Origin: Thermoplasmata archaeon | GTDB lineage: Archaea > Thermoplasmatota > Thermoplasmata > Lutacidiplasmatales > UBA184 | Assembly (NCBI GenBank): GCA_027306505.1 | Contig: DAHUZP010000081.1 | Location: 1-64,000, forward strand | Direction of reading: 5' to 3' | DNA: 64,000 nt | Part shown: one piece after another, positions 8,598-16,581 of the stretch | Layout of the letters: every line of letters begins with the position of its first letter | How positions within the stretch are numbered: position 1 is the stretch's first letter | The notes under the pieces: model-generated | The model's database searches: none | The model's input: only the letters and a program-made list of their open reading frames with translations | Told to the model about the DNA's origin: nothing | Position numbers and translations under genes: made by a program

Positions 8598-9275
8598 GTG
8601 CCGGTCGAGATCCGCGAGAAGATCGCTGGCGAGGTCGTCCTCTCCGCCCATCCGGGCCGGACGCTGCGGAAGTGGCGGGAGGACTTCGGTATCTCCCAGA
8701 CGGAGCTCGCCCACCAGCTGGAGACGGTGCCCTCCGTCATCGCGGACTATGAGGCGGAGCGCCGCCCGAGCCCCGGGGCGGGGTTCATTCGCCGCTACGT
8801 GGACGGGCTGGTCGCGGTGGACAAGTCCCACGGCGGCCGTGTGATCCAGCGCATGGGGTTCCCCTCCCCCGCGGAAGGCATCCTCGCGATGCGAGAGTTC
8901 TCCATCGCGGTCCCCCTGACGACGCTCGCCTCGCTCCTGGAGGCGAAGGCCGCGAGTTCGGTGGACCTCCACCGTGACCTCCACGGGTTCACCCTCTTGG
9001 ACGCCCCCCGGGCGATCCTGTCCCTCGGGGCCCAGGAGTTCGTCCAGGTCTACGGCTGGACGACGCAGAGGGCGCTGCTCTTCTGCGGCGTCAAGTACGG
9101 CCGCTCCCCCATGGTCGCGATCCGGGCCCATCCGCTGAAGCCGGCGGCGGTCGTCTACTCCGCCCCAGGCCGGGTGGACCCGCTCGCCGTCCGCCTCTCC
9201 GAGGTGGAGAACATCCCGCTCCTCACGACCCCGTACGGACCGAAGGAGGTCCTCAAGCGGCTCGAGGAGATCTGA
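8598..9275 (+). CDS. XRE-type helix-turn-helix regulator next to HMG-CoA synthase
   Basis: A 225-residue protein with an N-terminal HTH (about residues 22-65): [19 protein letters not shown], then [17 protein letters not shown], typical of the archaeal XRE-like family. The C-terminal part (about 100-225) is a mixed alpha/beta domain of unknown ligand, containing an L-F-C-G-V-K-Y-G block. Genes for such predicted regulators are often found beside archaeal HMG-CoA synthase genes, so a role in controlling isoprenoid lipid synthesis is a reasonable inference. Only 35 nt separate it from the synthase gene. The GTG start fits the leaderless promoter; no ribosome binding site precedes it. Confidence 0.85.
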   Translation: MPVEIREKIAGEVVLSAHPGRTLRKWREDFGISQTELAHQLETVPSVIADYEAERRPSPGAGFIRRYVDGLVAVDKSHGGRVIQRMGFPSPAEGILAMREFSIAVPLTTLASLLEAKAASSVDLHRDLHGFTLLDAPRAILSLGAQEFVQVYGWTTQRALLFCGVKYGRSPMVAIRAHPLKPAAVVYSAPGRVDPLAVRLSEVENIPLLTTPYGPKEVLKRLEEI

Positions 9276-9310
9276 CGCGAGAACATCGAAGGAGGAATGG
9301 AACGAGGACC

Positions 9311-10372
9311 ATGACCGAATCGAAGGTCGGCATCGTGAGCTATGGCGCCTACGTCCCCCGCTACCGGATCTCGCCCCAGGAGATCGGGCAGGTCTGGGGC
9401 ACCGACGGGGCCGCGATGGGCAAGGGGCTGAACGTGGTGAGGAAGAGCGTGCCCTCTCCCGACGAGGACACGATCACCATCTCGACCGAGGCGCTGCGCA
9501 TGGCGCTCACCCGCGGGAAGATCAACCCGCGGGACATCGGGGCGATCTACGTGGGGAGCGAGAGCCACCCCTACGCGGTGAAGCCGACGGCGACGGTGGT
9601 CGCCCAGGCGGTGGGCGCGACGCCCTACCTCACCGCGGCCGACTTCGAGTTCGCCTGCAAGGCGGGGACCGCCGCGATCCAGACCTGCATGGGGATGGTC
9701 TTGAGCAAGATGATCACCTACGGGGTCGCGATCGGCGCGGACACCTCCCAAGGGGCCCCGGGTGACGCCCTGGAGTACTCGGCGAGCGCGGGCGGAGCCG
9801 CCCTCGTGATCGGCCGGGAGAACCTGATCGCGGAGATCAACGGGACGGAGAGCTTCACCACCGACACGCCCGACTTCTGGCGACGGGAGGGACAGCGCTA
9901 CCCGAGCCACGGAGGACGGTTCACCGGAGAGCCCGCCTACTTCCGCCACGTGGGCGAGTGCGGCCGGCGCATGATGGAGAGGGCCCAGACGGAGCCCTCC
10001 CACTACCAGCACGTGGTCTTCCACCAGCCGAACGGGAAGTTCCCCCAGCGCATCGGCAAGTCGCTCGGGTTCACGGACGCCCAGATGAAGTACGGGCTCG
10101 TCACCCCGTGGATCGGCAACACCTACTCGGGCGCGGCCCTGATCGGGCTCGCGAACGTCCTCGACCACGCGCAGGCGGGCGACCGCGTGCTCGTGGTGGG
10201 CTACGGGAGCGGCGCAGGCTCGGACGCCTTCGACCTCACCGTGACCGAGGGCATCCGCAACTTCGACCGGGACCACGGTCCGCAGGTGCAGGAGTTCCTG
10301 GACGGCGGGACCCCCCTCTCCTACGCGATGTACGCGAAGTTCCGCGGGAAGATCCACCTGGGAGGGAGCTGA
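9311..10372 (+). CDS. mvaS: Hydroxymethylglutaryl-CoA synthase (archaeal type)
   Basis: A 353-residue enzyme that condenses acetoacetyl-CoA with acetyl-CoA to HMG-CoA, the entry to the mevalonate route for archaeal membrane lipids. The expected catalytic residues are all present: Glu84 (V-G-S-E-S-H), Cys116 (E-F-A-C-K-A-G-T) and His238 (V-F-H-Q-P-N-G-K). Length matches the archaeal family (about 350). A GGAGGAATGG ribosome binding site precedes the ATG. It is followed 2 nt later by a thiolase-like gene and then a DUF35 gene, the set known in other archaea to form a thiolase/DUF35/HMG-CoA synthase complex that channels acetoacetyl-CoA. Confidence 0.95.
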   Translation: MTESKVGIVSYGAYVPRYRISPQEIGQVWGTDGAAMGKGLNVVRKSVPSPDEDTITISTEALRMALTRGKINPRDIGAIYVGSESHPYAVKPTATVVAQAVGATPYLTAADFEFACKAGTAAIQTCMGMVLSKMITYGVAIGADTSQGAPGDALEYSASAGGAALVIGRENLIAEINGTESFTTDTPDFWRREGQRYPSHGGRFTGEPAYFRHVGECGRRMMERAQTEPSHYQHVVFHQPNGKFPQRIGKSLGFTDAQMKYGLVTPWIGNTYSGAALIGLANVLDHAQAGDRVLVVGYGSGAGSDAFDLTVTEGIRNFDRDHGPQVQEFLDGGTPLSYAMYAKFRGKIHLGGS

Positions 10373-10374
10373 AC

Positions 10375-11544
10375 ATGCGAGAGGTCGCGATCTTGGGCAT
10401 CGGACAAACGAAGTTCGGAGAGCTCTGGGACCGCTCGTTCCGGGAGATCGGGATCGAGGCGGGCTTCTCCGCGCTGCAGGAGGCGAAGCTCTCCTCGCAG
10501 AACCTGGGCGCGCTCTACCTGGGCAACATGGCCTCGGGGAGCTTCATCGAGCAGGAGCACATCGCCCCCCTCATCCTGGACTACGCCGGGCTCGCCGGGC
10601 ACCACCTGCCCGCGGTCCGGGTCGAGGCCGGGGGAGCGAGCGGCGCGGTCGCGTTCCACCAGGCCTACCTCGCCGTGGCGAGCGGCGCCCACGACATCGT
10701 CGTGGTGGGAGGCGCCGAGAAGATGACGGACGTCCCGGAGTCGGTGCAGACCGACATCACCAACGCGAGCGCGGACCAGGAGTGGGAGACGGTCTTCGGG
10801 GCGACGCTCCCGTCGCTCTGGGCCCTGGTCGCCCGCCGTCACATGCACGACCACGGGACCCGCCGGGAGGAGTTCGCCCAGTTCCCGGTCCTCGCGCACG
10901 AGATGGGTTCGAAGAACCCGCTCGCCCACTTCCGCAACAAGATCACCCTCTCCCAGGTGCTGGAGGGCTCCCCCGTCGCGGAGCCCCTGGGGGTCATGGA
11001 CTGCGCGCCCGCCTCCGACGGGGCCGCCGCGATCGTCCTGGGCCCCCTGGAGCAGGCGAGGAAGTACACCGACACGCCGATCCGCATCTCGGCGAGCCAG
11101 CTCGCCTGCGACACCCTCGCCCTGCAGCACCGGCGCGACGTGACCACCCTCGACGCGACGGTCGTCGCGGCGAAGGCGGCCTTCCATGCCGCGAAGCGGA
11201 CCCCGAAGGACGTCCAGGTGGCCGAGGTGCACGACGCCTACTCCATCAGCGGCCTCATGGCGCTCGAGGACCTCGGGTTCTTCGCGAAGGGCGCGGCGGG
11301 GAAGGCCCTCGTCAACGGCGAGGTCGGCCTCGGCACGAAGCTCGGCCTCAACACGAGCGGCGGGCTCAAGGCCCAGGGACAGCCCTTCGGGGCCGTGGGC
11401 GTCGCCCAGATCGCGGAGATCGTCCGGCAGCTGAGGGGCGAGGCGAAGGACCGCCAGGTCGCGGGCGCCCAGGTCGGTCTCGCGCACAACATGGGCGGGA
11501 CCGGAGCGACGAGCGTCGTCCACCTCTTGGAGAGGGTCAACTGA
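10375..11544 (+). CDS. Thiolase-like protein lacking catalytic Cys and His
   Basis: A 389-residue member of the archaeal (SCP2-type) thiolase family in the position of the acetoacetyl-CoA thiolase that partners HMG-CoA synthase. The fold is well conserved: E-V-H-D-A-Y-S near residue 284, S-D-G-A-A-A near 214 and the closing H-N-M-G-G-T-G-A-T. Two catalytic sites are changed. The nucleophile motif, normally A-C-A-S-G, reads G-G-A-S-G with Gly87 (GGA, 10633-10635). The G-H-P motif reads G-Q-P with Gln336 (CAG, 11380-11382). Intact frame and normal codon use argue against a pseudogene. I expect no thiolase activity; it may be a structural or CoA-binding partner in the complex. Confidence 0.9.
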   Translation: MREVAILGIGQTKFGELWDRSFREIGIEAGFSALQEAKLSSQNLGALYLGNMASGSFIEQEHIAPLILDYAGLAGHHLPAVRVEAGGASGAVAFHQAYLAVASGAHDIVVVGGAEKMTDVPESVQTDITNASADQEWETVFGATLPSLWALVARRHMHDHGTRREEFAQFPVLAHEMGSKNPLAHFRNKITLSQVLEGSPVAEPLGVMDCAPASDGAAAIVLGPLEQARKYTDTPIRISASQLACDTLALQHRRDVTTLDATVVAAKAAFHAAKRTPKDVQVAEVHDAYSISGLMALEDLGFFAKGAAGKALVNGEVGLGTKLGLNTSGGLKAQGQPFGAVGVAQIAEIVRQLRGEAKDRQVAGAQVGLAHNMGGTGATSVVHLLERVN

Positions 11545-11581
11545 TGTCGAGGGACGTAGGAGCGAGGGAGAGGAGGAACGC

Positions 11582-12070
11582 ATGACCGTCGCAAGGTTCT
11601 GGAGAGAGACGCCGCGGCGCTACAACCTCGGAGGGAACCGCTGCACCGCCTGCCAGACGGTGTACTTCCCGCCGAGGGCCGTCTGCCCCACCTGCCAACA
11701 GCACCGGCAATCGATCGGGAAGATGGAGCCCTACACGCTCTGCGGTGACGGAGAGGTGTTCTCCTACTCCGTCGTCCACGAGGCGGCGGAAGGGTTCGAG
11801 ATGCTGGCCCCCTACGTGCTCGCGCTCATCAAGACCCCCGAGGGCCCTCTGCTCACCGGCCAGGTGGTGGACGTGACCCCCGAGGAGGTCCAGGTGGGCC
11901 TGAGGGTCCGCGCCTCCTTCCGCAAGCTGAGAGAGGACGGCCGGGCCGGCGTCATCCACTACGGGTACAAGTTCTCCCCCGTCCGCGAGAAAGGCCCCCG
12001 GGAGGCGATGGCCTCCCCGGCCTCCCAGGAGGCCCTCGCGCGGGCGGCGGCCCGGGTCGCCCGAACGTGA
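11582..12070 (+). CDS. DUF35 OB-fold/zinc-ribbon protein (mevalonate operon)
   Basis: A 162-residue protein of the DUF35 family: an N-terminal rubredoxin-like zinc ribbon (C-T-A-C at residues 21-24 and C-P-T-C at 35-38) followed by an OB fold (about 45-125) with G-D-G-E-V-F-S-Y-S-V-V-H. In archaeal thiolase/HMG-CoA synthase complexes the DUF35 subunit bridges the two enzymes and shares a CoA-binding site. Here it would bridge HMG-CoA synthase to the thiolase-like protein. It starts with ATG after a GGAGGAACGC ribosome binding site and ends in a 4-nt overlap with the next gene. The C-terminal 30 residues are an Ala/Arg-rich extension. Confidence 0.88.
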   Translation: MTVARFWRETPRRYNLGGNRCTACQTVYFPPRAVCPTCQQHRQSIGKMEPYTLCGDGEVFSYSVVHEAAEGFEMLAPYVLALIKTPEGPLLTGQVVDVTPEEVQVGLRVRASFRKLREDGRAGVIHYGYKFSPVREKGPREAMASPASQEALARAAARVART

Positions 12071-12939
12071 CGTCGCATCCCTCCGGGTCCTCCGCTCCAG
12101 GGCGGGGGTCCGGTGACCGGCCCTCCTCGACCGGCTCCGAGCCCTCCTCCGGGCCCGACCGTGAGGGCCCCTCTCCCGCGGAGCTCCCGCTCGAGGCCTG
12201 GGGAGGGCAGGAGCCCTCGGACGGCCCTACCTCCTACGCCCGGGGCTGGGGCGACGGGGTGCGCGACGGACTGCACTTCGTCACGAGGCTCGTCGGCAGG
12301 GGCCACACGTCCTCGGAGATCCGGGTCTTCGTGGAGAGCCGGCTCGGCCACCTCGATGAGGAGGTGCGCTTGAAGCGCAAGACCCTGCTCTCCTCCCCGG
12401 CGGGCGTCCCCATCGAGAGCCTGGTGCGGGTCCAGCCGAGGGGCACGGAGCTCCCTGCCTCCTTCCCTCCGGCCGTTCCCGGGTACAACTACCTCTTCCT
12501 CGAGGAGACCCGCCGCGTCGGCCGTCTCTTCGTCCGCGACCTCCTGCCCCGGGTGGGACGGGGGCTCGCGATCACGCGGCTCCCCAGCGAGATGCGCCGG
12601 ATGGCGAAGCTCGAGAACCTGGTGATCCTCCACCTGGGCGGGGAGGGGGCGACGGACGAAGGGGTCGAGGGCGCGGAGTCCTCCCCGACGCAGCTCACCG
12701 GGAGGGTCGACAACTTCCTCAACGCGACGCCCTCCCCGGCGCTGGTCTACCTGGAGGCGGTCGAGTACCTCAGCACGCAGAACTCCTTCGAGCTCACGAC
12801 GAAGTTCGTCTACTGGCTGCACTCGAAGATGCAGCAGCACCACGGGCTCCTCGTCCTCTCGGTCGACCCTGGGGCCTTCAGCCGCTCCCAAGTAGCGACG
12901 CTGGAGCGCGACTTCAACCACGTGGTCCGCGCGAACTAG
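12067..12939 (+). CDS. DUF835 domain protein
   Basis: A 290-residue soluble protein with a GTG start overlapping the DUF35 stop (GTGA), so translationally coupled. The first 50 residues are Ser/Pro/Gly-rich and likely disordered. Residues 55-100 form a charged helical segment. The C-terminal part (about 140-288) matches the archaeal DUF835 pattern: G-Y-N-Y-L-F-L-E-E, a buried L-V-I-L-H-L strand, P-A-L-V-Y-L-E-A-V-E-Y-L and G-L-L-V-L-S-V-D-P-G-A-F. DUF835 domains are common in Thermoplasmatota and Thermococci, often fused to sensor modules; their role is unknown. Here the N-terminal half has no sensor domain I recognise. Its place in the mevalonate operon is unexpected. Confidence 0.75.
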   Translation: MTSHPSGSSAPGRGSGDRPSSTGSEPSSGPDREGPSPAELPLEAWGGQEPSDGPTSYARGWGDGVRDGLHFVTRLVGRGHTSSEIRVFVESRLGHLDEEVRLKRKTLLSSPAGVPIESLVRVQPRGTELPASFPPAVPGYNYLFLEETRRVGRLFVRDLLPRVGRGLAITRLPSEMRRMAKLENLVILHLGGEGATDEGVEGAESSPTQLTGRVDNFLNATPSPALVYLEAVEYLSTQNSFELTTKFVYWLHSKMQQHHGLLVLSVDPGAFSRSQVATLERDFNHVVRAN

Positions 12940-13046
12940 GAGCCCGTAGCGCTACGACCCTTCTTCCCTGACGGGGTCTCGGGAGGAAGTACCTTGACGG
13001 AGTGCGTCCATCAGGGCGCATACCCGCCCCGAAGGAGCCCGTCCTC

Positions 13047-13334
13047 CGAAAGTACGGTCCTCACCGGACCCTGATCCTCCCTCCCGGCCTGAACGACCGG
13101 CTCCCCGAGGGACACGTCGCTCACGTCGTCGCCCACGTCGTCGCCCACGTCGTCGCCCACGTCGTCGCCCACGTCGTCGCCCAGGTCGTCGCCCAGGTCG
13201 TCGATGAGCTCCTAGGCCTCGAACCGCCCGTCGCCACCTACCTGAACGAGGAAGGAGGCTCCCCGCTTTCGACCCACGCGTCCAGCTCACAGTCCTCCTC
13301 TACGGCTACTCCGTGGGCGTCAGCTCCGCCCGCT
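13047..13334 (+). pseudogene. Relic of an IS1182-family transposase, N-terminal part
   Basis: Translation begins R-K-Y-G-P-H-R-T-L-I-L-P-P-G-L-N-D-R-L-P-E-G-H, then a repeat-expanded H-V-V-A tract, then D-E-L-L-G-L-E-P and Y-L-N-E-E-G-G. This matches the usual start of IS1182 transposases (LLPPSL..WLP.DHL..VVDEL.L). After a frame change near 13258 the next frame continues F-D-P-R-V-Q-L-T-V-L-L-Y-G-Y-S-V-G-V-S-S-A-R, again as in the family. The similarity stops at about 13334 and the catalytic domain is missing, so this is a frameshifted, truncated remnant. No terminal inverted repeats were recognised. Confidence 0.7.
13113..13205 (+). repeat. 12-bp tandem repeat inside the transposase relic
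   Basis: Five perfect copies of CACGTCGTCGCC (13122-13181) are followed by two variants, CAGGTCGTCGCC (13182-13193) and CAGGTCGTCGAT (13194-13205), and preceded by a 9-bp partial copy (13113-13121). In frame each unit reads H-V-V-A or Q-V-V-A. The ancestral transposase would have about one such unit, so the array probably arose by slippage in the dead gene. Confidence 0.95.
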
Positions 13335-13423
13335 CCCGTCCTCCATCCCCCCCCTCTGCTCACGCCCTCCAACGCTTTCTCTCCACGTCCTCTCGGCGCT
13401 CCCCTCCAGGACGGACCTTGAGC

Positions 13424-13945
13424 GTGGACCTCTCGACCTCAACGGGGGCACCGGTGCATAGGTCCCGCTCCTCCTCGCATCGCCTGCTCCGCGGGCTCCT
13501 CCTGCTCTCGATCGCCCTCGCCCTCTTCGCGGGGGCGCTCGCGCTCGGCATCACCATCGCCGGAGGGGTCGCCTGCTCTTCCTACCCCGCGTGCCTCTTC
13601 CAGCAGACGGGGTGGACCGTGCAGGCCCACGTCCTCGTCGCAGCGCTGCTGGGGCTCTCGGTCCTCGCGACCTTCATCGCGTCGCTCGTTCAAGTGCGCT
13701 CCCGCCCTCGCCTCGTCGTCCGTTCCTTCTTCTCGCTCCTCCTCGTCGTCGTGATGGGAGGCATCGGGACTGGTCTCTCCACCGGCACGCTCCCCGACCT
13801 CTTCCTCGTGGTCCAGGTGGGACTGCTCGCCGTGCTGGTCTGGACCCTCGCCGTCTCCTTTCTCGGAGCGCGGGAGGAGCGAGGGCCCGAGGCCGGCCCC
13901 TCCACCCCCCCTTCCACCGCTCCTGGGGCGACGCCCGAAGGGTAG
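13424..13945 (+). CDS. Four-helix membrane protein
   Basis: A protein of about 173 residues with four predicted membrane helices. A loop between helices 1 and 2 carries two Cys (A-C-S-S-Y-P-A-C-L-F), and helix 2 begins V-Q-A-H-V-L-V-A. The Cys pair near Pro/Tyr followed by a His at the head of the next helix is reminiscent of half of a CtaA-type heme A synthase, but the likeness is weak and I do not assign it. The start is uncertain: GTG 13424 and TTG 13418 are both possible, and the frame stays open upstream into the transposase relic. The tail is Pro/Ser/Thr-rich and probably cytoplasmic. Confidence 0.55.
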   Translation: MDLSTSTGAPVHRSRSSSHRLLRGLLLLSIALALFAGALALGITIAGGVACSSYPACLFQQTGWTVQAHVLVAALLGLSVLATFIASLVQVRSRPRLVVRSFFSLLLVVVMGGIGTGLSTGTLPDLFLVVQVGLLAVLVWTLAVSFLGAREERGPEAGPSTPPSTAPGATPEG

Positions 13946-13966
13946 CGCGGGGCCGGCGCGCTCCCC

Positions 13967-15145
13967 TCAGGGATGGGGCTCGACCTTCCGATAGAGCTCG
14001 AGAAAGGTGTCGGCGGCCCGGTTCATCGACGCGTGGTCGATGACGTAGCGTCGACCTTCCTGGCCGAGCCGGCGGGCGAGCGCCTCGTCGCGCAGGAGCC
14101 GCTCCATCGCCCCCGCGACCTCCTTCGCGTCCTCTGGGTCGACCAGGAGCCCGTTGCGCTCCGGGTCGACCAGATTGCGCGGGCCTCCCCGGTTGGTGAC
14201 CACACAGGCGCAGCCGGAGGCCATCGCCTCGAGCGTCGAGACGGAGGAGGTGTCGGCGATGGAGGGGAGGACGAAGATCCGGCTCCCGGCGAGGAGCGCG
14301 GGCTTCCTCTCCTCCGAGACCTCCCCCAGGAGCTTCACGCGTCCTTGGAGCGCCTTCTCGCTCGCCACCCGGGCCCGCAACGATCCCTCCTCGACGCCGG
14401 CCCCGCCGATCACGCCGAGGAAAGGGAGGTCCTTGGGCAGCATCGCGAAGGCGTCGAGCAGGACGTGCACCCCCTTGTCCCGGGTGAGACGGCCCACGAA
14501 CGTGACCAGGGGCCGGTCCCCACCTCCGAGGCTCCGCCGGAGCTCCGACCCGTCGAGGTCGGGACGGAACCGCTCGGTGTCCACCCCATTCGGGACCACG
14601 AGCACCGGCCCGTGGGGCGGCTTCGTGTAGCGCTCCATGAGCGAGCGGGCAGCTTCCGCGGTGGGGGCGGTGGTCGCGTCGCAACGCCAATAGATCCCGT
14701 CGCTGAAGAACCCCCCGACCGGGAAGGCCAGACGGGCCCACACACTGCCCTGGAAGCTCACCTGCATCGCGAGGAGGTCCGTGTGGAACGTCCCCACGAC
14801 CGGCAGGCGGTAGTGCCGGGCGGCGAAGAGGCCCGCGCTGCCGAGGGCGTAGGGGGTGTGGAGGTGGACCACGTCCGCGCTCCGGCCGAAGGAGGGGGAG
14901 AAGGCGAGCCGCATGGGGAAGATCGCCCACCGGTACTGTCCGTAGAGGGGCATGGGGAGGGAGCGGAGGCGGTGGACCCGCATGCCGGCGGGCGTGACCT
15001 CCTCGGAGGGCTGGCCCCGGTTCCGCGTCGTGTAGAGGGTCACCTCGTGCCCTTTCTGGATGAGGGCGTGGGAGAGGTCGTCCACGATGTGTCCCACGCC
15101 ATCGTGGACGGGAAGGAAGGTCTCGCTGAAGAACGCGATACGCAT
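13967..15145 (-). CDS. GT4-family glycosyltransferase
   Basis: A 392-residue GT-B fold glycosyltransferase. It begins M-R-I-A-F-F-S-E-T-F-L-P-V-H-D-G-V-G, the usual N-terminal strand and Gly loop of family GT4, followed by A-D-V-V-H-L-H-T-P-Y. The C-terminal Rossmann domain has F-V-G-R-L-T-R-D-K-G-V and the nucleotide-sugar motif T-L-E-A-M-A-S-G-C-A. It probably transfers a sugar from an NDP donor to a lipid or glycan in the cytoplasm. The ATG at 15145 is chosen because the family begins there; the frame stays open far upstream only through GC skew and would overlap the divergent gene. The acceptor is unknown. Confidence 0.88.
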   Translation of the reverse strand: MRIAFFSETFLPVHDGVGHIVDDLSHALIQKGHEVTLYTTRNRGQPSEEVTPAGMRVHRLRSLPMPLYGQYRWAIFPMRLAFSPSFGRSADVVHLHTPYALGSAGLFAARHYRLPVVGTFHTDLLAMQVSFQGSVWARLAFPVGGFFSDGIYWRCDATTAPTAEAARSLMERYTKPPHGPVLVVPNGVDTERFRPDLDGSELRRSLGGGDRPLVTFVGRLTRDKGVHVLLDAFAMLPKDLPFLGVIGGAGVEEGSLRARVASEKALQGRVKLLGEVSEERKPALLAGSRIFVLPSIADTSSVSTLEAMASGCACVVTNRGGPRNLVDPERNGLLVDPEDAKEVAGAMERLLRDEALARRLGQEGRRYVIDHASMNRAADTFLELYRKVEPHP

Positions 15146-15230
15146 GCGGAACCGTCCTCGCTCCCGTGAAGCGCCCCAGGGACCCCTGGTGGCGAAGGTC
15201 GCGGGCACATGATGATGCGGGGGGGATTGG

Positions 15231-15240
15231 CGTTTATACC
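15231..15240 (+). promoter_or_regulatory. TATA-like box before the zinc-finger protein
   Basis: CGTTTATACC is an AT-rich patch 41-50 nt before the ATG at 15281, leaving a short leader that holds the GGGAGGT ribosome binding site. Confidence 0.45.
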
Positions 15241-15280
15241 GAACCTCGCTCTTTTCCCATCTGGAGGCCCACCGGGAGGT

Positions 15281-16507
15281 ATGGCGGCGAACGCAGGGAG
15301 GCCCCCGCCCCCCAGGCCTCCCTCGAGCCCGCTCCCGCTCTCCGACTTCGAGACCCTCGCCTCCTTCGCTCCTCGGGAGGTCCACGACGGTTTCTCCCAG
15401 AAGAACTTCCGAAAGTCCCTCTTCGACTACGCCCAGCGGGTCCCCTCCCACATCGCCCGCATCCGGTGGACCGCGGACGGGCACCCGGTGCGCTCCCTCG
15501 CCCACATCCTCATCCAGAAGGCCCCCCCGGAACGGATGCAGGTCATCATCTACGAACCACGGCCCGACCCGCAGGTCTGGGAGTTCACCACCCCCACCGC
15601 GTTCGTGGACTTCGACTCCCAGGGGAGCGGCCGCGTGGTCACCTTCCGCTACGACCCGAGGTCCGTCTCCCCCTGGGACCCGCACGACGCCGGGACGGAG
15701 GAGTCGTGCGTCGTCCGCCTCTCGGCCCGGGAGAGCTACATCCCTCGTTCCATCCAACAGGAGACGGAGACCAACGAAGGGCGCCCGCCCCCGCCTCCAC
15801 CCTTCGAGCTCTTCTCGATCGCCGACTTCACCCGGTTCGTCCAGTCGACCGGGGTCGTGCCCTTCCGGATCGCGCTGCACCTCTACACGAGCCGGACCCG
15901 GCTGCGCTACGAGCTGGACCTCCTGCACAATCTCCTCCTGGCCGACCCCCGTGCGGGCCGCTTCTCGCTCGAGGACCGCGTCGAGCGCTCCTCGCGGATC
16001 TGCCACGGCCTGGACCGGTTCGTCGCGCGCGGGGGGCTCCCGCTCCTCCCCCGTCGGGTCCTGGAGCTCCTCTTCGAGTCCCGGGGGCTCTCCGTCCAGG
16101 ACGTCGCGGTGATCCTCTCCGTCTCCCCCGAGCTCGCCCGGGCGTCCCTGGAGAGCCTCGTCGGCCGGCAGTTCGCCGCGTTCGACGCGAGGACCCAGGT
16201 CTTCGTCCCCCTCCCGCAGGTCTTCCTCACAAGGGCCGAGGCGGAGCGGGAGCAGCGCGACGAGGAGGAGCGCCGCCGCCGGGGCCCCAAGGCGGAGATC
16301 CTGCGCGCTTCCGTCCAGGAGCTCCTGAACGAGGTGGAGTCCAAGGCGGGCTGCCCGCTCTGCGGCGGCCCCATGACGCCCGGGTCGACCGAGCTCCTCT
16401 GCGACGACTGCATGGCCGCGGTCGAGCAGGACGCGCCGACCGAGCCGGAGCCCTCCGACCCGGGGGAGTCCGCGCCCTACCCGGACGACGACGCCCCCGA
16501 GAGGTGA
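15281..16507 (+). CDS. Uncharacterised protein with C-terminal zinc finger
   Basis: A 408-residue soluble protein that I cannot assign to a family. The ATG at 15281 follows a GGGAGGT ribosome binding site. After a Pro-rich start there is an alpha/beta region (about 30-165), a helical middle (about 190-300) containing a winged-helix-like segment (S-V-Q-D-V-A-V-I-L-S-V-S-P-E-L-A-R-A-S-L), and a charged helix (R-A-E-A-E-R-E-Q-R-D-E-E-E-R-R-R). A four-Cys zinc finger follows near residue 360 (C-P-L-C-G-G ... C-D-D-C), and the end is acidic. The HTH-like segment plus zinc finger suggest a nucleic-acid role. It is divergent from the glycosyltransferase gene. Confidence 0.7.
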   Translation: MAANAGRPPPPRPPSSPLPLSDFETLASFAPREVHDGFSQKNFRKSLFDYAQRVPSHIARIRWTADGHPVRSLAHILIQKAPPERMQVIIYEPRPDPQVWEFTTPTAFVDFDSQGSGRVVTFRYDPRSVSPWDPHDAGTEESCVVRLSARESYIPRSIQQETETNEGRPPPPPPFELFSIADFTRFVQSTGVVPFRIALHLYTSRTRLRYELDLLHNLLLADPRAGRFSLEDRVERSSRICHGLDRFVARGGLPLLPRRVLELLFESRGLSVQDVAVILSVSPELARASLESLVGRQFAAFDARTQVFVPLPQVFLTRAEAEREQRDEEERRRRGPKAEILRASVQELLNEVESKAGCPLCGGPMTPGSTELLCDDCMAAVEQDAPTEPEPSDPGESAPYPDDDAPER

Positions 16508-16581
16508 GGCGGGGTACGGGGGCCCTCCCCCACGGGCCTCGCCCCTCGTGAGGCAGAAATACCACCCGCCCATAGGAGGTC

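Noticed and set aside
10375-11544. Calling the thiolase-like gene a pseudogene
   Set aside because: There is no frameshift or stop, the start and junctions are normal, and all other conserved blocks are kept. A maintained inactive homologue is more likely.
13113-13205. CRISPR-like array
   Set aside because: The units are 12 bp, directly abutting, without spacers. It is a simple tandem repeat.
13002-13421. A 139-residue frame with H-V-V-A repeats as a functional repeat protein
   Set aside because: Sequence on both sides of the repeat matches an IS1182 transposase N-terminus, and the family continues in another frame, so it is a decayed gene.
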